Shown here: positions 1 through 8,232 of the stretch, one piece after another
Layout: every line of letters begins with the position of its first letter
How positions within the stretch are numbered: position 1 is the stretch's first letter
Assembly: GCF_036244895.1 (NCBI RefSeq)
Contig: NZ_BQKE01000001.1
Span: 1,426,001-1,490,000 of the forward strand
Length of the DNA stretch: 64,000 nt
Origin: Persicobacter diffluens
Lineage (GTDB): Bacteria > Bacteroidota > Bacteroidia > Cytophagales > Cyclobacteriaceae
Reading direction: 5' to 3'
Notes under the pieces: model-generated
What the model saw: the letters and a program-made list of their open reading frames with translations, nothing else
What the model was told of the DNA's origin: nothing
Database searches by the model: none
Position numbers and translations under genes: made by a program

Positions 1-801
1 ATCAGAAAGCTGCCCTGGCTAACGGAAGTGCTGGCTCACAGCCTGATGGGTGGCCTTTCTTTTGGCTTGGTGCTTTTTTTATTCCGCAGGGATAAGCAGT
101 GGGTATCCGGGCTGTCGCAACCGGCCTTTTGGTGGAAATTTGCAGCAGCCTTTTTGATTTATGGTCTTTATCGGACATTCAATCTATCCGCCTGGTTTTC
201 GGAAGTTTATCCGGCTCCTGATCAATATTTTATTTACAGATGTTTGTATCGTTATGCCCGTTTCGTAATGATGCTCTTTTTGTTATTGCTCCTATATTAT
301 GCATTTGACAAGAAGCATTTGTCCAACTTTTATGGACTGGATTTCCGGCTTAAATCCATGAAGCCCTATTGGTGGATATTGGCAGGAATGGCCGTAATCA
401 TTTTTTTTGCCAGTTTTCTGGAGAGTATTCAGGCGTATTATCCCCTTTATAAAAAAAGTGGGGCACATGCTTTTGTTGCGTATAGGGGAGTAACGGAAGT
501 CTGGGCAGTGGTCTTATTTGAGTCCGCCTATAGCCTGTCTTTTGTAATGGTAGAGCTGTTTTTTCGAGGATTTTTGGTCCTGGCATTTTATCGATACCTG
601 GGCTCTCGCGTGGTTTTGGCCATGGCCATGAGTTATATGGTATTTCATTTTGGAAAGCCTTTGCCGGAGGCCATCAGCTCACTTTTTGGAGGATATTTAC
701 TGGGCATCCTGTCGATGCAAAGCAAAAATATTTGGGGTGGGGTAGTGGTGCATGTGGGAATAGCGCTGCTAATGGAGCTTTTTGCTTTTCTCCAGGGTTA
801 A
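1..801 (+). CDS. CPBP (CAAX-type) intramembrane protease, 5' end outside window
   Basis: The open frame runs from base 1 without an initiator, so the N-terminus is cut by the window edge. The protein is very hydrophobic with several membrane segments. Near the C-terminus it has the spaced motifs of the CPBP/Abi family: a Glu followed by Phe-Arg-Gly (VELFFRG), then FHFGKP, then a His in VVVHVGIAL. The first motif has only one of the two usual consecutive Glu residues. CPBP proteins are glutamate/histidine intramembrane proteases of prenylated or bacteriocin-type substrates; the substrate here is unknown. A short GC hairpin and repeat A1 follow it directly. The family call is fairly safe; activity is inferred. 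Confidence 0.75.
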   Translation: MRKLPWLTEVLAHSLMGGLSFGLVLFLFRRDKQWVSGLSQPAFWWKFAAAFLIYGLYRTFNLSAWFSEVYPAPDQYFIYRCLYRYARFVMMLFLLLLLYYAFDKKHLSNFYGLDFRLKSMKPYWWILAGMAVIIFFASFLESIQAYYPLYKKSGAHAFVAYRGVTEVWAVVLFESAYSLSFVMVELFFRGFLVLAFYRYLGSRVVLAMAMSYMVFHFGKPLPEAISSLFGGYLLGILSMQSKNIWGGVVVHVGIALLMELFAFLQG

Positions 802-805
802 AGAA

Positions 806-823
806 AAGGGGCCGAAGCCCCTT
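806..823 (+). terminator. Short hairpin after CPBP gene
   Basis: AAGGGGC, a CGAA loop and GCCCCTT form a perfect 7-bp stem four bases after the stop codon, but there is no long T run. It touches the first bases of repeat A1. It may end the CPBP transcript. Confidence 0.45.
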
Positions 824-1044
824 AATCCGAATTATTCACCGATAAATTCACTAACCAATCTTAAGTAATTAAAATTCAATCCATTATAATTTATTTTCAT
901 TGATTTATAATAGCCGAAATTTGGGCAAACTTGCTTTTTCCTCATTCATCTGTTTCGTTGGAAAAAATCGAAATAGGAAACTATTCCTTCATTTTTTCCG
1001 CCTTACAGCTAAACGAGGATTTAGGTATGAATAATCCGGGTTAA
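822..1044 (-). repeat. Family A intergenic repeat, copy A1
   Basis: Full-length copy (223 bp) in reverse orientation. The ends are inverted: TTAATCCGAATTATTCACC on the left and the complement of GAATAATCCGGGTTAA on the right. The core holds the complement of the shared segment CCTATTTCGA..TTTTTTCCA and a GCCGAAATTTGGGC near-palindrome. It fills the gap between the CPBP stop and the GH86 stop, which are convergent. Confidence 0.8.
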
Positions 1045-1048
1045 AATG

Positions 1049-2863
1049 TTATTCAATGATGATTTTCCTGACGGATTTACCTCCAGCTCCCTGTATGACC
1101 ATTTGGTATACGCCTGTTCTCAGTTGGGTCTGAAGGTGTAATTTGTTGCGTCCAAGGGGTAGGAATTGGTTTTGCTCCCAAACCGTTTTGCCCGATAGAT
1201 CCACCATGCGGATATTGATCTGCTGATCCATGGCAGAAGGAATTTCCAGGGTCATCGCTCCGCGATTCGGGTTAGGGAAAACCAAAATCTGTGGGCCGGT
1301 ATTCTCCACCAGCTGGCGATTATTATTAGCCGTGGTAGGAATAAAGTTCCATTTTTGATTGCCGTTGGAGGCATAGAAATTCCATGTTTGCAGGTATTGG
1401 TCGGAGGGGCGCACATCCAGGGCCTGTCCCCAGCAATGATTCGGTTTGAGGAAAAAAGCTCCGCCTTCTTTTTCAATTTTCCATTGTTGATGAGCACCGC
1501 TGGCTTGCGAGTAGGTTCCCAGGAGGGTTCCATTCTCACATTTTGCATAAGGGACTTCCAGGTATTTAACTCCGGCAGACTGATCCAGTAGCTGAAGGGT
1601 ATAAACATCATCTCCCAGATGCCTCAGTTGCCATTTTTGCTGATTAACATTGGCCGGACTGCTATTGATCGGCACCCAATTGGTCTCGGCTGTTGCGGCA
1701 ATATTTTCGCCATTGGCAAGCGATCGGATTTCGTAAAGGCCATCCGTTAACAGGGCATCACTTATGGTGAAATTATTGATTTGATCTGTCTTGATATTTT
1801 GAGTCCAGTCGGTGCCTACTGGCCGGATACTTCCTTTTAGCGTATAGGTATTCCCTTCCGTAGGAGTTGAAGGCAGGTTAATACGGATAAAAGTGGTGCC
1901 AGCCCCAGTACTCACTGTTTTTGTGCCGCTGGCTTGCCATTGGTTATCCTTCCAGAATTCCACCACCAAATCCCGGGAACCGGCTGCACTGTAATCAAAA
2001 TAGAAATCATAGCTATTCTGAACGGGCAGGGAACCGAAACTATGGAAAGTAAACAGGTCGGTGAATGCCGGTTTGCTGTCATATCGCTGAACATCCAGAA
2101 TCAAAGAGCTGATAAAGCCCCCGTTGTCCGGGTATTGGATGGTGACGGTATTGTTGGTGTTGAGCAAATCGAATGATACCGGGATATCAATTACCCCAAA
2201 GAAATCCTCTCGATTGGCCTGATCATAACCCGCCCAGTTTTGAGGGACCGGAATGCTGGTGCCATTTACTTTGATCACCGGCAGTTTAGATTTGTCGTGC
2301 TTACGGCTGATGCCCATCCGGAGAAATGCTTTTCCTGCTCCGGCAGTGCCCAAATTCACATTATTAAACTCAAAGCTTGCCGTTCCTGCAATCGGAATCA
2401 GATGTTGATTGTTGTAATACCTTACTGAGCGAAGCGCATTCTGGAAGCTAACATTTTGGGAAAATTGGTATTTCAGTACTGTAGTTTCTCCTGCAATCAG
2501 GCTAATGTCTGATGGAGCATCCTTCAAGGTGGTGCTGGTGAAAATCGGATCCTGATTGGCATAAATTTTCAGCGCTTTTTGATGGACCGACTGAATGTCC
2601 TGCGCCTGAGAAAGCAGGGAGAGGCTCACAGTCTGGGTGGCATCATCCAAATTACTCAATACCACATAGAGTTCACTCCCATTCAAAAAGGCCAGACTTT
2701 GAATATCCGGATTAGCACTGTTGATTTCTACCCGGTGCCCTTTCACTTCAGACCATAATTCATAAAACTTTACCCGTTCCGTATACACCCATTCCGTGTT
2801 GCCGTCAATCGGTTGTCCGGAATTTTTCGGACGCCAGAGGGCAGCACCATAAGGCTGGTAATT
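1049..2863 (-). pseudogene. GH86 enzyme, C-terminal part, separated by IS insertion
   Basis: This is the downstream part of a GH86 beta-agarase/porphyranase gene cut by the IS at 2864-4534. Reading from the insertion point, the frame starts YQPYGAALWRPKN and runs without a stop to 1049. It carries the accessory beta-rich part of the GH86 fold, then a beta-sandwich-like module (about 1700-2050), a ricin-type lectin-like module with LEVPYA and HCWGQALDVRP (about 1330-1720), and a C-terminal T9SS type A sorting tail (FPNPNRG ... KSVRKIIIE). The last three modules closely resemble those in the neighbouring GH16 enzyme. A GTG at 2788 could start a fragment, but with no signal peptide it could not be exported, so it is treated as a disrupted gene. 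Confidence 0.85.
2860..2863. repeat. Target site duplication AATT, left copy
   Basis: Four bases flanking the left end of the IS, repeated at 4535-4538. Deleting the IS plus one copy rejoins the GH86 frame exactly. Confidence 0.75.
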
Positions 2864-4534
2864 AGGGTCTGCTGAAATAGCTCGAATTATCTAAAAACGA
2901 CTGAAGATCAACTTATTAAATCACATTAAATCTCTTTTAGTGCAAGGGGAAATTTTGTAAATTGTCCTTTAAATAGCCCCAGGGCTCCTTTCCTACTTTT
3001 TTAGCTTGCACTATGATTAAGCATTCCCCTGATCAACTTGAGATTTCTGATTTTATGGACCCGTATTTGGGTGGCCTTAATCCCAATAACAGATGGATTA
3101 TTATGGCCAAAGAAATTCCTTGGAGTCAATTAAAAAGGATCTATGAACGGAACATGTCCTTCGACAAAGGAGCTAGACCTAAACCAGCGCGTTTAGTGAT
3201 TGGAGCCTTGATTATCAAACACAAATATAAGTTGTCTGATAGAGAAACAATTGAACAAATCAAAGAAAGTCCATATCTACAATACTTTGTTGGATTGCAT
3301 AAATTTCAACATGATCAGGTATTCGATTCTTCATTATTTCCGACAATTAGAAAGCGTTTGACCATAAAAGACTTTAATGATTTAAGTCACTTACTCCAGA
3401 GTCATGACGTTAGTATTGATGAGCAAAGCGAACTTCGTGATGAAAAAAATGTAGAAAGTGATACAAAATATAAGAAGCCTGAAATTGAAAACTCGATTTC
3501 AGTTGATGCTACTGTAGCGGTGCAAGAAATTCCTTATCCGACCGACCTGGCTTTGATCAATAAGGCTCGCATTGAATCAGAAAAAATCATCGATATATTA
3601 TGGGAATTTGTTAAAACAGATGCTAAGAAACCTAGAAGCTATCGACAAAAAGCCCAAAAAGAATTTCTAGCGTTGACAAGAAAAAAGAAGAAAGGCGCCG
3701 ATTTTTGGAGGGCTGCAAATCGAAAACAACTACAGTATCTTCATCGAAATATAGGGCATATTCATCGTCTATTAGACCAAATTAAGGTAGGTATTCCTTT
3801 GAATAAGCGTTTTTTGAAGCTATTGTATGTTATTCAAGAAGTGTATCGCCAACAAATGGAAATGATTGAAGAGAAGAAAAATACGGTTGGTTTCCGTATT
3901 GTAAACTTATATCAACCACATATTCGCCCCATCATAAGAGGGAAGTCTGGAGCGAATGTTGAATTTGGAGCTAAAATATCAATATCTATTGACCAAGGCT
4001 ATTCTTATATTGACCATCATGATTTTGAAGCATACTATGAAGGGGAAGAGGAGATTATCAAAAAGCATATTGAAGCACATAAACTACGGCACCCTCACAC
4101 TAAGCTAAATGGAATTGTTGGAGACAAAATTTATGGAAATCGAAATGCTAGAGAAGTTTATGATCAAAATGATATAACTTTCGTCGGCTCACCTCTTGGA
4201 GCTCCTCCTAAAGATCCTGAAAAAATTAAAGAGCGGGAAGAGAATAAGGTTATCCATCAAAAATTGAGGAGTCATGTAGAAGGAAAATTTGGACAAACTA
4301 AAAGAGGGTATGGATTGAATAATATTAAGGCACGAAGATCAGACACCACAAATTCTTGGATTGGTGCCATCTTCTTTATTGCTAACCTTGAAAGATTCAT
4401 GAAAGGAATCTTTTTTGACCTTTTTTTCATTATTTATGAATATGATTTATGGGCATTAGTAACATCAATAATCGAAGCTGGAATTGGTCAACCAAATTTC
4501 AAGAAAAATAAAGAGACCTTTTTAAGCAGACCCT
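2864..4534 (+). mobile_element. IS5/IS1182-like insertion sequence, 1671 bp
   Basis: The left end AGGGTCTGCTGAAATAG and the complement of the right end AGGGTCTGCTTAAAAAG match at 15 of 17 bases. Both ends are flanked by AATT (2860-2863 and 4535-4538), read as a 4-bp target duplication. AATT is its own complement and the bases around it also match, so the boundary could be moved outward a few bases. The element carries one transposase gene on the plus strand, opposite to the GH86 gene it interrupts. Both halves of the target remain open, which suggests a recent insertion. Confidence 0.9.
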
Positions 4535-4536
4535 AA
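3013..4536 (+). CDS. IS5/IS1182-family DDE transposase
   Basis: 507-residue transposase. The N-terminal region (PKPARLVIGALIIKHKYKLSDRETIEQIKESPYLQYF) is the DUF772-type domain typical of IS5/IS1182 transposases. Acidic residues fitting a DDE triad are in ISVDATVAVQEIPYPTDL, in GIVGDKIYGNRNARE, and in SHVEGKFGQTKRGYGL near the C-terminus. It starts at ATG 3013, about 150 bp inside the left end. The TAA stop uses the last base of the IS (T4534) plus AA of the flanking AATT, so the target DNA completes the stop codon. The frame is intact, so the element may still be active. The exact IS subgroup is not certain. Confidence 0.92.
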   Translation: MIKHSPDQLEISDFMDPYLGGLNPNNRWIIMAKEIPWSQLKRIYERNMSFDKGARPKPARLVIGALIIKHKYKLSDRETIEQIKESPYLQYFVGLHKFQHDQVFDSSLFPTIRKRLTIKDFNDLSHLLQSHDVSIDEQSELRDEKNVESDTKYKKPEIENSISVDATVAVQEIPYPTDLALINKARIESEKIIDILWEFVKTDAKKPRSYRQKAQKEFLALTRKKKKGADFWRAANRKQLQYLHRNIGHIHRLLDQIKVGIPLNKRFLKLLYVIQEVYRQQMEMIEEKKNTVGFRIVNLYQPHIRPIIRGKSGANVEFGAKISISIDQGYSYIDHHDFEAYYEGEEEIIKKHIEAHKLRHPHTKLNGIVGDKIYGNRNAREVYDQNDITFVGSPLGAPPKDPEKIKEREENKVIHQKLRSHVEGKFGQTKRGYGLNNIKARRSDTTNSWIGAIFFIANLERFMKGIFFDLFFIIYEYDLWALVTSIIEAGIGQPNFKKNKETFLSRP

Positions 4537-4538
4537 TT
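4535..4538. repeat. Target site duplication AATT, right copy
   Basis: Matches 2860-2863; it also provides two bases of the transposase stop codon. Confidence 0.75.
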
Positions 4539-5615
4539 ATTGCCGGCATTAATGTGCCAGGTGGATTTTCCACAGTTAAAGGGAATGGCTAGATCTATCT
4601 TATGTTCCCTTTTGATAAGGTCTATGATGATATGGTTCATCGATTTTACCGACTGTATGCTCTTGACTGCTGAATATTCCGCTCCGTAACCGGCCTCTAT
4701 GCCTCCGAATTCTGTAATGGCAAATGGCTTCACCGTTCCCCATTTTATGCGACTGTAAGTTTCTACCAAATCAAGGATGGCATTGGCGTTGGAGCCGGAT
4801 CGGCGGGTATCCTGTCCGGTAACATTGATCCCGTCGTAAAGGTGAATGGCAAAGGCATCCATATTTGCTCCGGCCCGGTCCATAAACATTTTCATACGGG
4901 TGTTCCAATGACCAAAATCCCATAACTCCATAGAGGGCCAGGCAGAGGAATAACCTACCACCTTGGTATTGATGCCCCGCGCATTAAATTCTGCGCCTAT
5001 AGCTCCAAACCAGTCCGCCATCCGTTCCCTCATCAGTTGATTATCCGGTTGTTCAGCCGAAAATTCAGCATCTCCGGCATGGACAAAAGGTTCGTTCATG
5101 GGCTCAAAATATTCGGGTAGAAACGAAGGCTCATAAAAGGCTTCAAAATAATCGGCACTCCATTTTGCCGCAGTATTCATATCAATATTCCACCGCACTA
5201 CATTTTTAGGGTGCTCCGTGACCACATGCCGGCTACTGTGCCGGTACCAGGTGCTGCTGTTTTTGGTGCTGTTAATATTGTTATTTCCCCAGCCAGAAAT
5301 TTCACTGGGATTAGTGGAGTATACTCCAACTTCCCCATTGGCTTTACTTTTAGCAAATGAGAAAGGTCCCCAGAAACCCCTGCCGAAATTGACCCCCAGC
5401 CGGTTGGTAAGGTCCTCATATTCTGTGTTGGTGACCTCTCCATTTCCCCAGGTATCGTGAATGTTGAAGAATTTGGTGCGGTCCAGTTGACTCACCCCTC
5501 CAGTATAGAATTGGACGCTGGGATCAATGGTGACCGTATTTTGCCCCCGGACATGGAGGTGAAGGCTGAGCAGTAAGCATAGAAGTGCCGCTCTATGAAA
5601 AAAAAGGATTTTCAT
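4535..5615 (-). pseudogene. GH86 beta-agarase/porphyranase, N-terminal catalytic part, IS-interrupted
   Basis: Start chosen at ATG 5615, giving a signal peptide (MKILFFHRAALLCLLLSLHLHVRGQ); the open frame reaches back to 5678 but that would overlap the GH16 gene. The GH86 catalytic barrel is recognisable: the acid/base is expected at Glu175 in EPMNEPF and the nucleophile at Glu302 in AITEFGG. The frame runs into the IS and stops at a TAG created at the junction (GNN-stop). Joined to 1049-2863 through a single AATT, the gene would be a 963-residue preprotein. GH86 enzymes cleave agarose or porphyran inside the chain. The fragment keeps both catalytic residues but lacks the accessory modules and T9SS tail, so secretion and stability are doubtful. 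Confidence 0.85.
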
Positions 5616-5670
5616 GAGTTTAAATTTTGGGTGATGAAAAAATTGACTGGTGAATTCCTTAACCAGCTGA

Positions 5671-7551
5671 TTATTCAATAATTAATTTTTCCTGGAATAT
5701 CGCCTTTCCTGACTTTACCATGAGCAGGTAAATGCCCTGACTCAGCCCCGGACTAACTGCATCAGGCGTGGCAGATTTAGTCAATGAGGCTTCGTAAATC
5801 TTTTTTCCGGAAAGACTGTAAATCATCAGCTGACATTCCTGCTCAGGCTTTATACTTGCAGGAAGTTGAAGATGAAATTTCCCATCAGATGGGTTGGGGT
5901 AAAGGATCAGCTTTTCAGTGGAGGCGTCCGGAAGCTGACGCTGATTGCTAGCAGGTATCACTTGCCATTGCTGATTTCCATTGTTGGCATCATAGGCCCA
6001 GGTATGGATATTATCATCTTGCGGGCGAACATCCAGGGCTTGTCCCCAGCAGTGATGAGGCCGAAGGGTATAAGCATTTCCATTTTGCTCTATTTTCCAT
6101 TTTTGGTGGGAACCGCTGGCACTGCTATGAGTTTTCACCAGACTTCCGTTTTCACAAGCCGCATAGGGCACTTCTAAATATTTATTTCCGTCCCAGGTGG
6201 CCTTTAATTTTATGGTATAAATGTCATTTCCCTGATGGCTAAGGATCCATTTTTGATCGTCATAGTTCCCAATGGTTACTTCGGTAGCATTCCAGCTATT
6301 CCAGTTGGGGGCTCCCAAATTTTTGCCGCTGGCCACGCTTCTAATCTCATAGGTACCATCCGCGATAATGGCTCCGGCACTGATGGAGATGTTGTTGATT
6401 TGGGCATTGGCAATATTCTGAGTCCAATCGGTGCCCACCGGGCGGATGCTGGCCTTGAGGATATAATCAGTGCCGGCAGTCGGGCTACTGGGTAGGCTAA
6501 TGCTGATGCTTGCACTGCTGGTCCCGGCAGCCACCGTTTTTTTGCTGGCGGCCAGCCAGCTGGCCCCCTTCCATATTTCTACCACTACCTCTCTTTGTTG
6601 TTGGGCGACATATTGCACGCTAATGTTCTGTGAGCTGCTCATCGGTAAACTGGTGTAGGCTTGACCAAAGGAGATGGTTTCGCCCGCCTGCGGATCATCT
6701 TCCAATGTCCAGGCGCGAACCCAGTCGTAATAAGTGGTGTTTTTGCTATCATCTGCTAATTCTGCCGCCGTCGGGGGAGTTTGCCAGTCATAGGTTTCGG
6801 TTACCAAAAACATTTGCATGGGGCGATCAAAGGGGGTGCTGCTATAATCGGTTCTTGGATTTACCGTATACTGGTACACGCCATCAATATAAAATAAAAT
6901 GGTGTTGGCATCTTTCCAGTAAGCGCCATAAACATGGTAGTCATCTGCTACATTGCCCCCTACCGAGGCGCTGTTACCACGAGATTTCCAATCTTCGGCA
7001 CCGCTACAGGGATTGTAAATATAGTGGGTGTTGGAATGCATATGGGTGGCAAAAGTGGGGCTTTCCTTAGCCCCTCCAATACATTCAATAATGTCTAATT
7101 CTGTTTGGGTCTTCGGACAATTGCTACTGTCCCATCGGTTTTTCATCCAAAAGGTGGAAGACATGGAAATCTTACTCGCTTTCATTCGACATTCGTAATA
7201 GCCGTAATGCCCATTTGTTGCAACGGAGGACACTGCCCCGCCGGCAATGGTGTATTCATTTCCATTCACCCATTCACTTTGGCTGAGCTTGTAGTTCTTT
7301 ATTTGCATTTTTCCATTGGTCACCGTTACCGCATTGGGTTTGAAAATAGCCGGCGACCGTCCGACCCAGTAGGGATGATAGTCCAGCCATTTGTTTTTGT
7401 CCAATGAACTTCCATTAAATTCGTCGGAAAAGGCATTGTTTTTCACCCATTTTTTACCAGCAGGAGCCGGATCATTTCCGTTTTGAAAGGTGGGTTGCGC
7501 TGTGGCCTGAAGCATGTAAATGCTCATCAGTAAGCATAATAATTTTCTCAT
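5671..7551 (-). CDS. GH16 beta-agarase/beta-porphyranase-type enzyme with lectin module and T9SS tail
   Basis: 626 residues. A signal peptide (MRKLLCLLMSIYMLQATAQ) is followed by a GH16 catalytic domain (about 35-305). The signature ELDIIE has nucleophile Glu151, Asp153 and acid/base Glu156. GH16 enzymes of this type hydrolyse beta-1,4 bonds of agarose or porphyran; the sequence alone does not separate the two. After this come a beta-sandwich-like module (about 310-395), a ricin-type lectin-like module (about 400-525, LEVPYA, HCWGQALDVRPQ) and a type IX secretion sorting tail (LYPNPSDGKF ... QEKLIIE). It lies upstream of the interrupted GH86 gene on the same strand, 55 bp apart, so they were probably one operon. 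Start ATG at 7551. Confidence 0.93.
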   Translation of the reverse strand: MRKLLCLLMSIYMLQATAQPTFQNGNDPAPAGKKWVKNNAFSDEFNGSSLDKNKWLDYHPYWVGRSPAIFKPNAVTVTNGKMQIKNYKLSQSEWVNGNEYTIAGGAVSSVATNGHYGYYECRMKASKISMSSTFWMKNRWDSSNCPKTQTELDIIECIGGAKESPTFATHMHSNTHYIYNPCSGAEDWKSRGNSASVGGNVADDYHVYGAYWKDANTILFYIDGVYQYTVNPRTDYSSTPFDRPMQMFLVTETYDWQTPPTAAELADDSKNTTYYDWVRAWTLEDDPQAGETISFGQAYTSLPMSSSQNISVQYVAQQQREVVVEIWKGASWLAASKKTVAAGTSSASISISLPSSPTAGTDYILKASIRPVGTDWTQNIANAQINNISISAGAIIADGTYEIRSVASGKNLGAPNWNSWNATEVTIGNYDDQKWILSHQGNDIYTIKLKATWDGNKYLEVPYAACENGSLVKTHSSASGSHQKWKIEQNGNAYTLRPHHCWGQALDVRPQDDNIHTWAYDANNGNQQWQVIPASNQRQLPDASTEKLILYPNPSDGKFHLQLPASIKPEQECQLMIYSLSGKKIYEASLTKSATPDAVSPGLSQGIYLLMVKSGKAIFQEKLIIE

Positions 7552-7910
7552 AGTAATTTGGTGTTGAGTAATCTCAATCCCGTGCTGACTGTCAGGGGAT
7601 TAAGGTGATCAAAAAAAATCTAGTGGAAGGTAGTGGATTAGGAGAATACCCTTAGAAAAATTTCAAATGGTTGTTAAGGGGGGCATTATGTTCAGGCAAG
7701 CGGCTATTAGGACAAGAAAAAGAAATGGGGGGAGGCAGAGAAGCTACAATATTGAGCGTTGCGCGAAAAGTTTTATTTCCATCAATATTATAAATAGAAG
7801 AGCATTTCACCGTATTTAAGGGTAACCATTCTTGAGTAGAAATAATTTCTCCCCTCAAAATTCCCCGGTTTCAGGGGGGCGGTTCATTAGTGGAAATAAG
7901 GGGGATCTGC
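7552..7910. other. Upstream region of GH16 gene, no gene seen
   Basis: The gap between the divergent GH16 and EF-G-like genes. No convincing coding frame; short minus-strand frames here have no recognisable features. It presumably holds the GH16 promoter, but I see no clear TAnnTTTG box. Confidence 0.5.
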
Positions 7911-8100
7911 ATGGGGACCAGCCTGGGGAAAGGAAGGTGTTTTCCTGTTTCGAATTTTTTCCATCGAAGCAGGTGAATGACCAGAAAGCAAGCTTGTCCA
8001 AATGGGGGCTGTTTAAAAAAGCAAAACGACTCCCTATGCGCTGTCAGTAAAGGCCAAGCCTTTATTTTTTGAAATCTAATGGTGAATTATTTCGGCTTAA
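7911..8100 (+). repeat. Family A intergenic repeat, copy A2 (left end degraded)
   Basis: The core CCTGTTTCGAATTTTTTCCA, GAAAGCAAGCTTGTCCAAAT and the right end GGTGAATTATTTCGGCTTAA match family A. The left terminal repeat is not recognisable. It lies between the divergent GH16 and EF-G-like genes. Confidence 0.65.
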
Positions 8101-8232
8101 TTCTGCTTCGGTTGGCGCTTTTTTTAGTCACATGAAAGCCTGAGGTTTATCATGTAATTATCATGGTTTTATCGGTATATTAAAATACAGTTGGGGGTAG
8201 GGTTAGGAAAATTATTTTTTCACCATAAAACC

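Noticed and set aside
6630..7070. 146-codon plus-strand frame
   Set aside because: It overlaps the GH16 catalytic domain in the opposite direction; composition rich in Arg, Cys and His is typical of a shadow.
7652..7858. 68-codon minus-strand frame between GH16 and repeat A2
   Set aside because: No signal, no family features, poor codon pattern.
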